Positions 12,836 through 27,140 of a stretch of 64,000 nucleotides of DNA are shown one piece after another. This DNA comes from Melanocharis versteri (taxonomy: Eukaryota; Chordata; Aves; Passeriformes; Melanocharitidae), in NCBI GenBank assembly GCA_013397845.1, contig VZTG01004476.1, positions 266,858 to 330,857 on the forward strand. Reading direction: 5' to 3'. The notes under the pieces are model-generated. The model saw nothing but the letters and a program-made list of their open reading frames with translations, had not been told where the DNA came from and made no database searches. How positions within the stretch are numbered: position 1 is the stretch's first letter; each line of letters opens with the position of its first letter. Made by a program: the position numbers and the translations under genes.

Positions 12836-15800
12836 CTGCAGAAAAGAGCAGCCAGACAAGACCCGGGGGTGGCATATCTGTCCAAGGAGAGCAACAGATA
12901 GTCTTCCACTTCCTCACCTCAAAAGCTCATTCTATAAGAAAATAAATCCATCTGTTTGAATCAGGGAATACAAATTCTAAGAATTCTATCACTCTGGAGC
13001 ACTCCTCCTGTATCCATCACAGTAATGGCTATATATTGCTATTGGACTGCAAACCTGTTTATTAGGCGGGGTGAAAGGGTGTGAAAGCAAGAACATAAAA
13101 GTCAGTAGGAATCCAGTTGCTCTGGGAAAAATAACTACAGACTTCACAATTCCTGCACTTTTAAAATGGAAGCACAGTTATGAACTCATGTGTGAGACTG
13201 AGGATATTACATATGTACAGTATTCATCATTTTCATCATACAGAGCTGAGTGAACTGGTGTCAGTACAAAACTGGTGACAGTTTTCATACTGCAGCTTCC
13301 TCTGGGCATGCACAGACATGCAGACATGCCACAATCATGTTATCAGACTGGGAGCTCTGCCTTAAATTGTCTTTTAAACAGGAATCCCAGGATCCTACAT
13401 ACCCCTCCATTAAAATTCACTTCTTCCTCCAATTTCTTAATAGAAGAAAGAAGTCATCCAGCATAACATCAATAATTAATAAGTACAGCATGGTAACCTA
13501 TTTTAGGGATATATTTTTTCCCTTCCTTCTAGAAAGTACATTAACAGGGTCTAACTCCAGTCCATCAGACAGCCTCCCAGTAAGCCTCATGCAACCACCC
13601 CAAGAACCCAGGCTGCTGGGGCTTCTTTCCAAAAGGAGAGAAGGAGAGCTTCATTTTTTATGAGGCTTCTAGGGGTCTTAGTCTGGAAATAGTTTAAAAA
13701 CAAACAAACGAACAAACAAACAAACCCCAACAAAACAGCCTGACAACCGTGGAGGACTTGCATAACATAATGATGCCTAAAAAACTCCTTAAAGGTGGGG
13801 TGGAGGAGAAGGCTGCTGTCACATCCTAAGAATTCCCTGACACTTTTAGCATCTACCTTTCTCTGCATCTTACCTTCTTTGGCAGCAGTTTTTGCCTAAT
13901 CCACAGAAAGAAGCATCAAACACGTTAATTCACTTACAGCCCCAGAGGGCCAAAAGGAAAACTGCATCACTTAGATGGTTTTATCTTTCCAAATTTTTGA
14001 AGGTCAGGAAGAAGCATTTCTTTCACAATTAGTGATAAAACACTGAAATGCGCATGGCACTGTTTTATTTATGAACCCTGACAAGTCCAACAAAACGGAA
14101 GAGATTTGGTGTTCCACTATTGGCAGGAAGGGACCCTCTCCTCCCATTCCAGGTTAAAAAGCATATTCTGGACACCTTCCTGGAAAGGGCAGGTGGAGGC
14201 CTCAGGTCCTCCCGGGACATGGGCATGTTTTTTTTACTCCCTGCTGCCCACTCCACACAACAAAGACTGACCAGGGGTCACTGCAGAAGAGATTGTGAGG
14301 GGGCAAAGTCTCAATATTTATGAAGGATACTAAGGTCTCCTCCCTTCATTTTAGTGATTCTTTCATTTTAAAATATCCAAAGCAGATACTGAAAGGTGGT
14401 TTCTGTCCTTCCTTTTAAAGTTTTGATCAGAAGCAGGCACATGGGGGTGGAACTAAAACATTTATGCCACTCTGGCCCAAAAGTTTATTTTCATTTTAGC
14501 AAATCCTCCTCACCATTGCCCTCGAAACCCTTATGCAGATCTTCATATTGCCAGTGACTGCTCCCAAACACCAGGGTATTACTTCAGTCCTCTGGCTGCA
14601 TGACTTACTGCTTTTCTCAAGTCTTACTGTTTGCAGAACTGTGCCACACAGACACCAAATCAGAAGAAAGCAAAGCACTGAGTGACACTGAAGCAGAATC
14701 CATCTTCAGCCTCAGAGTGGTTGACATCTCCCAGTGCACAGCACTGGCTTCAGCTCACATGGTCCCGTCACATCGTGCACTACAAAAAGCCCACTTTGAA
14801 TTGTGTTCTGCCACTACAGTTACACATAAATCATACTGCCTTACCATTAAAAATTTTCATGGAAATACCCTACGCTTACAGCCCGAGAGAATTGGTATTT
14901 TCACTGGTTCACTAATTCAGCTTCCTAAGGGTGAACCAGACAGCTGGGGCAAGGAGCTGTTCCAGAGAGACATGTGCTGCTGTGGTGTGAGGTCTCAGCA
15001 CACATACATCCAATGTGCAAAAGCCACTGGAATAGGGACGGTTTAGAAACATCCAGAACACAGCTCCCACACTTCAGGGCCCTCCCTGAAGCAGGTCTGC
15101 AATGTGCTGAGCATCCTCCTGGCAGCACAACGAAGCCTTGTATCCCCCTGTCAGTCCCTAACTCCACTCCTCTCCAGCTTTCAGTACCACTGCTATCATG
15201 ACTCACAACAAGAACCAGACCAAATTCCTGCTAGTACAAAACTGAGCAAACATCTGGGCTGAGGTTGCCAGTCTTTAGGATATTATGCCAAAAGCACAAC
15301 ACAATCAACACAGGGGTGTGTTATCGTTCAACAGCAACTCTTCAAGCAAGTACCACTACAGCATGTTTCCCCCAAGCGGATGGCAATCAAGTCATATTTT
15401 CTGTTTGCTCATCTGTCGTGACCCAAATTTTAGAGCTCGCAGAAGCCCAACACACAATTTGATGATCGCACTTCAGCAGCAAAACAAGTGTGCTTTGAAA
15501 ACACTTAAACAGCTGAGTGAAAAAGAATTTTAAAAACCTTAAAAGTGGAAACAAAAACTTGAATCAATATTTGAAAACAAAGCAGCCTGGAATTTCTCTC
15601 AAAAAAATCTTATTCCTAGCAGAAGGGGGTGCAACATGGCTAGCTGAACAATTTTCCAATATATTTTAGGAATAAAACTTACTTTCATACAGGCATCATA
15701 TTTTAAGGAAGGAATTGAAAGCTAATATATGTGACAGAGACCAACCATGAGGGTTAGAAGCAGCTAAAGATGCTCTTCCATAAGCTGCCTGGGGAGAAAA

Positions 15801-18800
15801 ACATCTCCAAATGATACGACTTCTTAGCAGACACACCATACTTGAGAGCAGGTTTTATCTGCCACTTAGAGACCTGTGGGTGATGAGTATTCAGGTCACA
15901 CACACACCTCTTCTGCAGCAACCCACAGCACAACTATTCATGTGATAAACACCCACGCCACAGCAGAAGCCAGAGGCAATGAATAATGCAGGAATCCAGT
16001 CACTACCACGTATCATACCCATGGGATATGGAGGCAGCATTTTAGCTTAAGTCATCCCTCTCCCTCCAGGGCACAAGCATGCTCTTTAGTAATTCTCTCT
16101 CCACCTCAGGTTGTGCATATACATTAACAAGTTAAACCCAGCAAACCAGGACAAGTAGTTACAGAAGAAATAGGGACACAACCAGAAATGCAATACACCA
16201 TCACAAGATCACATTAAAATATTACATCATCTGCTCAGCTCAAGAGCTCCACAAACCAGGAGCAGTTTCCCCAAAAAGGTAGTCCTTCGTTGACACTTCC
16301 CAAGAGATGTACTTTCTCACCATTAAGTCAATAATTTCTCAAACATTAGCTAAATAACGATAAATTAAAATGGAGCCACACTCAGCCTTCCCTTATAACT
16401 CTGCCTGAATGAAGACAGGTTATTAAATGTGCTCTGCAAAGCTGAAAGAAAATCTGAATTTGCAAGTCACCTTCTTTTTAAAAAGGCATTATCACCTATG
16501 CTTTAGGCACAAATTCTCCCAGTAACTCACTTAAGTTATTAATTCCTATTCTGAATACTATTATCACTGTATAATTCTCCACAACCCCTCTTGATATTCT
16601 CCAGTACTTTCCACAGCTTATGCTGCACACAACAAAGTGCTCCATCTTAGAGCATCCTTGAGACCCACCACACCAGGGCAAGGCACAGAGATCACGGATG
16701 TCACGACACAAGGCACTTGGCAATGCCAGCTTGGCTTCTCTGGCACACTCTGCCTTTCAGCATCCTGCTTAGTCAACCACTCTGCCAGCACGCCTGGCCT
16801 TCACACAGCTTTTGCCTTAGCCTGGGCATCCACTCACGCTGCAGATTTAATGTGCCATTGGAAGGGCACATCTCTGTCTCACATCGGTGTTGTTGCATGT
16901 TATTTCTTTTATATTATTTTCATATACCCAAGAAAATCCATATAGGAAGGCTTATCTAGCAAGAGACCACATTGCATGCATTACTGCCCAGGCAGACTCT
17001 CAGACTTCATGCTTAAAATGACTGCACTAAAAAAAAAACAACCCAGAATAAAGGCTCATGTCTCTTTCCAGTTTTAGTCATAATCAATTTTAATGATGCT
17101 GTTACAAGACCTCATAATTTTGGCTTCAAAGCCAGCTAAAAGACAATAAAGAATTTCTAACTTCAACAACATGTACTAACAGAAATCATACCGATTCCGC
17201 ACACCAGGACAACATATTCAAAACTTTTTTGCCTATATGTGCCCAATTGTAAAAAGGGATCATCTCGTCTACCTTACAAGCCTCTCTGTCATTCTGGTTT
17301 GTGGTGGGACAAAGTTAAAAAATATTACAGCACATTTTTGCCCCACACTAGAAGATCTTATGCAAGCCTATGAAAAGTTTGGAATAGACCATTACATACA
17401 TGCTTAGTAGAAGTAAGGCAGAACCACTGTTAGAAGTAGCTACCAAACCTGTTCTATCTCCATCACCTCAAATAGAACAACTGTTGGGGTTTGGGGGCTT
17501 TTGGGTTGGACTTTTGTTTGGTTTGTTTATTTTTTTTTAACAAAACAGGGTCAGCTAGTACTTGGAATTATTTCTAGCTCAGAAGAACTGGTGGTTAACA
17601 GAAAAAATCTTTGGTTAGCTTATTCCATTATTAATCATCATTCCTAGTGAGCTGACTCACTATCTAGGCTTGATCTCTTAAGGAAGTAAAAATATTTTAT
17701 CAATTTTTTTTTTACTTAACACTACAGTTCTAGTGCTATGCAGTATTTTCTCAATTCACTACATCTGATAGGGAGCTCTATTAATGGTGCAATCACCTGA
17801 TGAAAAGAATGAGATTAATTTTCCAAACATCTTCAAAAAACATGCTCACATTTCTCCTACTGTCTTAAAATCTGCTATGAGGCTAAACTCTCTTATCTAA
17901 TACATTTACTTTTACTGCTTTTACTGTCTTTTTTTTTAACCAACTTGAGGCCTCTGACAGAAGAGATCCTGCAGTTTCTCCTGAGGAAATGATAATTAAC
18001 TATTCTAGAAACAACAGGAAAAAATACTTTTTCCAGGGAAGAGAAATTAGGAAGATAGAAGATACAAACTAATCAGCTACAGAATGGTCAAGAGAACCAC
18101 TACCTAAGGATGAAACTCAGAGAATGGCTGTCACATGACAAGAAATTTGGTACTTACATGCCAGAGAAGTACGTCCTGTATCATACATTTGCTTCCTGCA
18201 TGGACCAATGAGTTCCCATTGTTCTTAGTACGACTCAGACTGCAGAACAGCATTAACTACGTCTTTACCCAAAGTTACACAAAGCTTTCTTTTACCATCC
18301 TATTGGCTTCAAGAGTTTATTCCTCTAAGCTTAGCCATATTCTACCCTGCAACATGCAAGGATGGTCTTAATTAATTTGAAAGATCTTTTCCAACAATTG
18401 CTGACAAATCATCAGATTCAAACAATCACATGCCCTAAGACCGCAATCAGAAATTCTACTTAAAAAAAAAAAAGGCATTTCTCAGTAACAACTTCTGTTC
18501 ATGTATGATTATACATCCAAGAACTACAATGCATGCTCATAAGTCTGATGTGGCAATTATTCATAAAATAAAAAAATAAGAATCCAATATTGATTAGGAA
18601 GCTTTTCCAAAAGACAACCACTTTAAAAGTGGTTTACTTAACAGAAGAGCAACAGTAATACTGTAGAACAATTATTAGCTATATTGCTTTGCCCAAATTT
18701 TGTTCATTTATGTTCTTTCCAAGGTCTACACTCCTAAGGTTTTATGAGCTAGATTTTTATTGGCAAGTGTTGTGTTTGTGTTTATTTTTTTAAGTAAGCT

Positions 18801-21477
18801 CATATACAAAACACATGAGAAGCAGCTATGTCTATATTAAATCAAAAAGGTTTTAAATTTATTTTTGAATTGAAAGGAAATTTTCCTACAGGACATCACA
18901 CAATTAAACAGCCAAATGGTTATATTTACACAACATGTCAATACTAAAAAGTCAAACCACAGAAATTAAGATTTCACTGCAATATTTCAGAGTCTTCAGT
19001 AAAATCGGCTGTACACTGCTAAACTACTTTCATTAAAAGACAGGAATGCCATCTCAGAACAGACCTGATTTAAGCAGCTGTTACCAGATGCTCCAAAAGA
19101 AAGCAATAAAATTCCCTAATAATCCTTAACTGATAATATTGCCTTGCTCTAGCTCACTTAGATCCCTATCATTTCTGGCTATGAATTAAAACCTCCAGCC
19201 ATCCCTTTGTTTTATCTAACGCCTCAATTCCAGAGAATTACGTTGAATTTTTTCCAATTCATGCAGAACCATCCATGTCAGTAAGAAATCAAGTGGCATC
19301 ATATATAACCACAGTGAGAGGAATCTCATCTCTCAACACTGTGCACCCAAATTGATATTGAGACAGAACTGCCACTGCAGTGTTTTGCCCTAGCACCCCA
19401 ATTTCAAGCATGCCAGCTATGTTTAGCATTTTGCTTGGAGGTACTGCAGGAATGTAGGGTCAGCAGTAGCCACAGGTGGCCAAATTTACTCAAAACAGTT
19501 CAGTTAATCAGTACAGCAAAAAAATGTAACCTCTTGAAGAGAGACAGCACGACTGGATAGCTTCCAAAATGAGTGCTGATAAAGACTAGAAGCTGGTTTG
19601 GACAGGAAAGTTCTGGGGCTGTCTCGGCATTGATCCTCTCTGGCTAAACTGTGACAAAAGATGTAAAGTATTATGAAATCAAAAAGAAGGTGCTCTACAA
19701 CAAGAAGCAAAGCATATGATAGAACAAATTGAACTGAAATGCTGATAAAGGTCTTGAGGAGGCCTTCAGTAAATCAAAAGAAATTTAGCCACTAATTTCA
19801 CTGAACCTAAATTGAGATCTGTGCCACAACTGAAAAATAAAGTTCAAAACTCTTTGTAGGTTAAAAGTATTTTTCCTCACAGGTCACCTCCAAGAGTTCT
19901 TGGAACTTGTTAAAGCTCAAGCGCAGAATTACAGCTCTAGGGAACAAAATCACTGACCAGTCACACACCATGGTTGAACACAGACAGCCAAAATGGGACC
20001 ACCTGAAAGTCAAAAACATTAAAATTCTCCATCTGACCCTTCAAAACCTAAATGGTGCCAGAAGCGGCTAGAAAGCAGTATGCGAAGTAAGCATCTTTAA
20101 TCTCTGCTGAAGTCACAAATGGCAAAAACAGTAACTCCCACTGTTTCCAGTTTACTCACCTAGGAAGCTGGTTATTCTCAGAGCTGCTGAGGGAGAACTA
20201 GCAGCTTCATGACTTCCTGTCAGACATAAGAGTGTGTACGTGCATATACATATGTATAAGTATGCATGTGAATGGACACAGGCACACATTTTAGATGCCT
20301 GCAAGACCAACTAACTTAATTTAAAATTAACTTATTCCCACAGTTAAAAACAACAGCGAAATTTAGTATTATAATTAAGCTCAGTATAAATTTGAAATAA
20401 GCAGAAAAAAGGCTGGAAGAGTCTTTAATCTCATGCAGACAGAACTTAAATAAGAACACAGTCCTGGACTAAACAAGTTAAAATCCATGTATGAACAGGC
20501 AGTGCTCATAAGGAATCATTTCATGTACATTCAGCTGCAGAAAGTAAAAGTCAGACTTGCTGTTCCACAGCCAGCAGAGTGACCATAACTGCACAGTTTT
20601 ACATCTATGCTGATTTAAGCTGACTGTCCCTTTCAGCAGCACTTGGCCTTCAGACTGGCTCTGCCACCTCATCACAGAGACATGGTCACAAAGATGCATC
20701 TTCTTTGAGGGATTAGTTTCCAGTTGGGTCCTCAAATTAATCAGCTTGGACAGGGGGCCAGAAGAATGCCAGGGATGAGGAGATGGCATGTTGTAATAGC
20801 TTGAAGAAGATGGACTGACACCCTTGAACAGTTGCTGTTAACAGCAATTAATTTTGGAGCAGTCCAAAGTGACGTGAAACCGTGCCCATAATCTTTCACC
20901 ATGCTGTTAAATTTCATTGAAAGATGTCACATCTGGCACATATGACAGGCTAGGAGCACTGCCAGCACTAATGGTTTGGATGACACATGTAACCATTGTG
21001 CTCAACTCTTCCCTGCCCACTCTGTTTTTTCAGTATTGTTTAAAAATAGAAGGGTGGAAAGAAAAAAAAAGTTTAATTGGGTAACATCGGAAGCTTACCG
21101 AAATCCACACATCCTGATCTAATTTCAGCACAGCCAAATAGATCATCCTCATTCTCTGAAGGAGGATGAATAGCTGACACAGGGACGGACCTGCTCCTTG
21201 CATCCTGGGAAAGAAAGGGAAGGGTGATCCCAGAACTGGTCACGCAGAAGTCCCCTCCGAGGATCTAGAAGTTCCTGGCATTTGCTGCCCACAGTAGCAA
21301 GCATTCTAAAAGAAATACCTTTTGTCAGAATCATAGGCCAGGCTGGGCAATACCCAAAAGTCCTGGGAGCTGCAGCAGATGCAGGACACAGAGTACAACA
21401 AGCAGCCACCAGGTTTCACTTGGAGAAATGTCACACAAGTCTCCATACACTGGATACCTGGTCAGAGAAACATTTAC
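12836..21477. other. Long non-coding stretch with minor simple repeats
   Basis: Mostly AT-rich single-copy sequence. An (AAAC)n-type run lies at about 13,697-13,730, a short (CA)n at about 15,896-15,907, a G-run cluster at 17,483-17,506, and an alternating purine-pyrimidine stretch (GTGTGTACGTGCATATACATATG) at about 20,230-20,280. Two very small exon-like minus-strand intervals, 13,874-13,895 (22 nt) and 15,683-15,721 (39 nt), have good splice sites but are too short to support alone. Confidence 0.4.
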
Positions 21478-21594
21478 CTGACACAGATTACAGTGCTCCT
21501 GCAAACTGAGCAGTTCATGCAACAGTTGCGATAGTATTAGAGTAGAAACAGAGATAAAGCTTGGGAAGGCACCAATATTATAGTTCAAAGGCAG
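21478..21594 (-). CDS. Candidate internal exon, unidentified gene
   Basis: Minus strand: a long pyrimidine-rich acceptor (TTTCTGTTATGTTTTCTGGACTTCAG) before base 21,594 and donor GTCAG|GTAAAT after 21,478. The 117 nt are 39 codons with phase 0 at both ends, including VSTLILSQLLHELLSLQEHC, an amphipathic leucine-rich helix pattern. The open frame extends further upstream through the acceptor, so the frame alone does not mark the exon start. No family recognised. Confidence 0.28.
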
Positions 21595-23114
21595 CTGAAG
21601 TCCAGAAAACATAACAGAAACCAGGGAAGTGTTCTGCCACAAAGGTATTGTCAGTCACAATAATTTAGGCATAACCTTCAATCAATGCTTTGGTGTAACT
21701 GAGCGGAAAACCTTGTTCATAGCAGTAATTAGCAGACAAAAACTGTTCCAAATAAAATCACTGGGGCTAGGATTCTGCACCCTGTATTCATAATTAAGAC
21801 CAGTGGGTTTTTTGCATTCCTTTTCAATTACATATCCATTTGGCCTGGTATTTATAAAATCTTTAGAGAAATCAATGTACAAATAAATAATTTTTAAAAG
21901 TAATTTTTCATATAATATGCCAAGACAGATATGTGTTTAAAAACCTGATTTGAGAGGATGCCTTAAAATTCTCAGTGTGTTCATGCCAGTCATCCCCTGC
22001 CATCTGATCTCCTGGCATATTTATTACCAATCATCTTTTAAACTTATCCTGTTTCTGTCTGTACTTTCAACAAGCAGCTTGTGAACTATCTTAAAGACAA
22101 TCTGCTAAAAGAAATAAAAAGTCAAACCTATTTCTACTTACCAAAAAAAAAAAAAATCCATAATTACTATAGCACAGGCATGCTGCTGTATGTTTAAACC
22201 TTAACAAAGAGGATTATTTAAAAAACAGTTATTGCTATTCAGCAAGTATTCCTATGACACAGGTTTTGCTGCTCATCTTTTTGCAAGATCACTGTATTAA
22301 GGCAGCAGAGAATACTTTTAAAAGAATACTTTTAAAAGCTCATACGAAACAAAACACTACTCCAGAAGATAAAAGCCTAATTAGGGATATGAGTATGCAA
22401 AACTCACGCTGCAGAAGTCATTGACTGGTAGCAGGCCATTAGATTACTACATCCTTCTTTGTTGGTCATCTTACAGGCACATGAAGAATTATGCTTAAAT
22501 TTAACACAATTCTGATGTGGCTGGTACAGTCAGCAAAAAACCAGCCTCCAAACCTAAGAGAATGGAGTAGCTAAGTTACGGCAGACCAGGGTATCTGACT
22601 ACAGTGCTGTAGTAACTGAGCCAGTTCTGTGAATCCTGACAACCAGGAAAGAGACCGTGCTTTGTACAAGCTAAGTAAAGATTTCTATCGTGATGGCTTA
22701 AATAAAACAGACCACGAGAGAGGAAATAAATGTTACCCAAGTCATCTGGCATGTTTACTCTTCTCAGGTGCAGCGGACAGCAACCCTCCCAGACCGGAGA
22801 CAGCATTTCCTTGCCAGGGTCATGTCCACTTCCTCCCTTGGTAAAGAATACTTTTAAATAATTTGAATTCTGCCATTGGCCTGGTTTCAGTGTATGTTCT
22901 GATATCTTATTTGTAATTCCTTACGCTTCTCAAAAATGGAGAGGCGATCGGGTAATAAAACATTACGCCAAACATCTCCTCTCTTCACTAATTTTGGGAT
23001 AGATCAATGCTGACATTAAAATGAACAAAAAGACTTCTGTAAGGATAACTTTTAAAGAAAATGACAATCCTCTTTTCCCTCAAATTAGCATATTTTGTTC
23101 CAAAGCCAGGTCTC
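21595..23114. other. Non-coding stretch with a tandem duplication
   Basis: A 14-base unit, AATACTTTTAAAAG, is repeated exactly in tandem at 22,311-22,338. A weak minus-strand exon-like interval (22,408-22,469; acceptor CTTCATGTGCCTGTAAG, donor GTGAGT; reads MTNKEGCSNLMACYQSMTSA) is open in phase 0, but its exit phase does not agree with the 21.5 kb candidate. Confidence 0.4.
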
Positions 23115-24203
23115 TGTGGGGGGACTGACATTGGCTGGACACCAGGTGCACACCAAAGCTATTGAATCACTGACCTCCTCAACTGGTCAGGGGAGAGAAA
23201 GCTCCTGGATCAAGATATGGACAGGCAGAGATCCCTCACCAATTAACCATCATGGACAAAACAACCTCCACTTGGGGAAATTAATCTAATTTATTGCCAA
23301 TCAAATCAGAGTAGGGTACTGAGAAATAAAATCAAATCATCAAACACCTTTCCCCAATCCCTCCCTTCTTCCCAGGCTTAACTTCACTCTCATTTTCTCT
23401 ACTTCCTTCCCACAGTGGCACTGGGGGGCTGGGAATGCGAGCTGCAGTCAGATCACCACACGTTGTCTCTGCTGCTCCTTCTTTCTCAGAGGACTCCTCA
23501 CACCCTTGCCCTGCTCCAGCACAGGGTCCCACCCACGGGAGACAGTACCCCACAAACTTCTCCAACCTGAGTCCTTCATGAACTGCATGGGTCCCTGTCC
23601 ACAGAGCACAGTGCTCAGGCACAGGCTGCTCCAGCACAGGTCCTCCATGAGGCCACAGTCCTACCAGGAAACCTGCTCCAGAGTGGGCTCCTCTCTCCAC
23701 AGGACCACAGGTCCTGCCAGGAGCTTGCTCCAACATGGGCTTCCCATGAGGTCACAGCCTCCTTCCTCCTTCAGGCATCTACATGCTCTGGCATGGGGTC
23801 TTCCATGGGCTGCAGGTGGACCCCTGCTCCATCGTGGATCTCCATGGGCTGCAAGGGTACAGCTGCCTCACCACGGGCTGCAGAGGAATCTCTGCTCCAG
23901 CACCTGGAAAACCTCCTCCCCCTCCTTCTGCACTGACCTTGGTGTCTGCAGAGCTGTTACACATATTCTCACTCCTATCTTCTACTTGCTATTGGTGATG
24001 CAGAGAGTTTTTTACACTCTTATATCTGCTGTCCCAAAGGTACCACCACCATCACTGATGGACTCAGCCTTGCCTGTGGTGGGTCCCTCCTGGAGCTGAC
24101 TGGCATTGGCTCTGCCAGACATGGTGGAAGCTCCTGGCATCTTCCATGGAAGTCACCCCTGTAGCTCTCCACTACCGAAATCTTGCCGTGCACACCCAGT
24201 ACA
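23115..24203 (-). mobile_element. Solo-like avian endogenous-retrovirus LTR, degenerate
   Basis: Read on the minus strand, the element starts TGTACTGGG at 24,203 and ends CCCCCACA at 23,115, giving TG...CA termini and about 1.09 kb. Promoter-like TATATAA-type sequence lies at about 24,018-24,028 and an AATAAA at 23,290-23,295, in the right order for U3-R-U5. The middle (about 23,500-23,900) is a degenerate array of CCCATG-CTGGAGCAG-like units of about 30-50 bases. I recall this LTR type from other bird genomes but cannot give a family name or ERV class. No internal gag/pol/env sequence flanks it, so it is probably a solo LTR. I see no clear target-site duplication (flanks GTCTC and GGCAC), which suggests age. 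Confidence 0.75.
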
Positions 24204-27140
24204 GGCACACAGAGGCCCAAGGTGCTGCCAGGCCTCCCCAGCAGCCCAGGCTGTGGCCAGTAACCACATTTGCCTCCTCCTGCCCTTTCTGAACTCCAGA
24301 GCCATCCAACAAGTGAGAAGCCAAACTGTACTTACACTGCAGATAGTCTAGCCAAATATTTTAAAACTTTATTCTTAAACAAAGGGCATCTGCCCGTAAA
24401 TACAAATACACAGCATAGCAGTCTGCCCTTTCCAAACATATGCTGCATTTTCTCCAGCTGAGAGGAAAGGGCTGGTTTTAAATAGTGACAAAAAATTCTG
24501 TTTGCTATTTTTCTTTCTAAAAGCACAACTGTTGTTTGCAATTAACATCAGTTTTCTGATGCACAAAACAAGACCAATGGTATAACTCAAGCCAACTTAG
24601 TCGAAGGTTGTCTTTGCCTGACAAAGATACAAAATAACAAACATTTAATACACTGTACTGCCTTTGCATGTTTAGAACAAATGCACTGCCTTAAAAAAAT
24701 AACTGTTTAAAACACTTTTCTTCCGATTTGCCTATTACCCCAGCAAAGCTTATTCTAAATGTTACTGAGTAAAATAACATCTAGAAACTTCATCTAAAGA
24801 AATCTCTCTCACACACAGCGTTTCACTGCAGACATTCCCCATGACACAGAGATAGATCATTCACCAGTACATAGATACAATAGGGCCCTGTCCACAGTAA
24901 AGGTGGTAATCAAGTTTTATGTAAGAAGAAAAAAGTGATGGTGATTACTGGAGGAAATGAAACATAAGAACAGTGATTACAGTTGGAAAAAGATACTTCA
25001 GAGGTTTTAAACAAGTGATTTTATTTCACCTGATAGTGCTAAAAGATCAGATTCTTCTCTTGCACTTAAAACCTGCTTCTCAGCCCTCTGTCTCTTGTTC
25101 AGAGATGTGCTTTTAGCAAGGATTATGTTGCCTTTATTTGCACAATAAGAGAACATCAGAAATTACAACAAACCTCAGACTTCCTTAGGCTGGATCACCC
25201 GCGCTCAAGTACAGTAAAAGGTAAACACTTGCAACCACACAGCTGTATTAATTAAGATACAACTTATGTAATACGAGCATCTGTATTTATTTTTTTACCT
25301 GTCACTTGAACCACTGTCATTTACAAGATTTCTTTAAATATTAAGCTAGTGAAAAATCATAGCTGAGACTAAACACAGAGTAACAGCACAGAGATCTAGG
25401 ATTTCATTTTACTAGTTACCGTGAGAGAGGCCTTATACAAATTGCTTAAGCTCATAGTAGGGTGGTTTACAAACCAACTTAAAATCACAACCACCACATG
25501 TAGTACTTGTGGGTTCCTGACAGGTGTCTAAGAACAATCTGGAGGAGAGAACCTGTAAGACTCTTTACAAGTGTATTAATAACTTGTTTTGATACTTGGA
25601 GACCCTCAATTGAGGTACAGCCTGTGCACAAAATACAGAGCCAGAGGAGTTCTCTTCATGATTTCCAAACCAGAGAACCACAGCAAGATCCTAAAAAGTG
25701 ACAAACCAGTAAAGGATACATAAAAAGAAACAAAGAAAGCCAGAGTGACCTATTACTCACAAATAAAACTATCTCGACAGTCAGAGGAGACTCAAGACTA
25801 AGCATTCTTATGCCACAGTCCCTGCAAGATAAGACAGATCTTCAGGAATTCAGCCAAACCTGCCCACACGAGACAGGCAAATTGAGTGAAGAACCTACTG
25901 TCATGTACTGCTGCAACTTAGCATCTTCTAATATTCTTAAATCCGAATTTCTGAGAGAGTAGAGGCTTGCTGAAAGTCTGCAAAACATATGCAGAGCCAC
26001 TGACAAAAGATAATATGCAGGTACACACTATTACCAGTAAATCTAAGCTACACCATTATTTTGTGCTCTTATGGTTTCCTGCATTTCAGGCCCTTTACAA
26101 CAAAACAAACAAACCAAAAGCAGCTATATAAAGATCGCTTGTTTCAAGCAATTAATGAAGCAGCAATTTATGGTAGCTAATAACAGGACAAGTCTATCGT
26201 GCAACTTCAACATTCCAAGGGATAGGAATAAACATGTAATAAATAGCCCCATTTGAGTGAAGCCCAAAGCTAATATTAGCACAAATCTTAACTCAGAGGA
26301 CAAATTGCTCGGTGTCTTACAGGAGTAATGCAATCCTTACATAACAACACCTACAATTACTAAATAACTATCAACAGGCTTGTTGATAGTTAAACGACTA
26401 TCTACTTGTACAGGCTTTTCAAAAGCACTGATACAAAGTTCTGTGCAAGGATAAATCTTTCATGGAGAAAGTGAAAGACCCGAGCTCGTGCACATCTTCT
26501 CCTCTCTAGCGATGCTGCTGCTGCAGTATCCCACTTCCAGGCCCAGCTATCAGACAAGCTGTCAGTGTGGTCACTGATTTAACCCCCACACCAGCTGCAG
26601 CAGGCTTCCACAGCACAGAAGCTTTATACTGCTGATGCTTGTGCTGGGGAAGTATTAGAAACATTTGTTCCTCAAAGTCCATTCATGCTTTGCAGCATTT
26701 TCTTTTCTGACAGATGTCTGATGTCTGCAAAACTCAAGGCCAAACTAGTGTCAAAGGTCCTTAAGCTGGCAGTGGCACATAATGAACAAGGAGATTGCAC
26801 CATGTAATCACGACAGGATAATTAGTGTGTATTTACTTTGTCAGAGGAACACAAACAGGGTGAGTAAAAAAGGCTCAGTAACCACTTTGCTGCTGGAGGT
26901 TCTGTAGAAGCAAGAGGCAATTTCTCACAGCACTGTCTCTTGAGAGCATGCAGCAGGGGTCAGCTGCTTCCTCATCACACCTGAAAGGAAACCCAGAGGA
27001 CTAACACCTCTGGGAATTCACATCCACAACATAGGCATGAAACAAGCAGTATCTGACTGAGGCACAGATCAGAAACAACAGCAATGGTGATACACGCAGC
27101 AAGATAAAAAGGATTCAAGAGTAGAAAGCCGCGTTTTTAC
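24204..27140. other. Non-coding stretch, nothing recognised
   Basis: AT-rich sequence without recognisable repeats. A GTAAGT-bounded minus-strand interval at about 24.33-24.37 kb was noted but is too short and does not fit the phase of its neighbours. Confidence 0.45.

Noticed and set aside
14065..14256. Minus-strand ORF with a CCCTTTCCAG acceptor inside
   Set aside because: No acceptable donor, and stops follow soon in the frame opened by the acceptor.
20158..20216. Minus-strand interval ending at a strong CCTAG|GTGAGT donor
   Set aside because: Open only in a phase that conflicts with both neighbours; the peptide is not distinctive.
23506..24099. 197-codon plus-strand ORF, the longest in the window
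   Set aside because: It lies antisense across the GC-rich repeat array of the LTR; composition and position explain its length.
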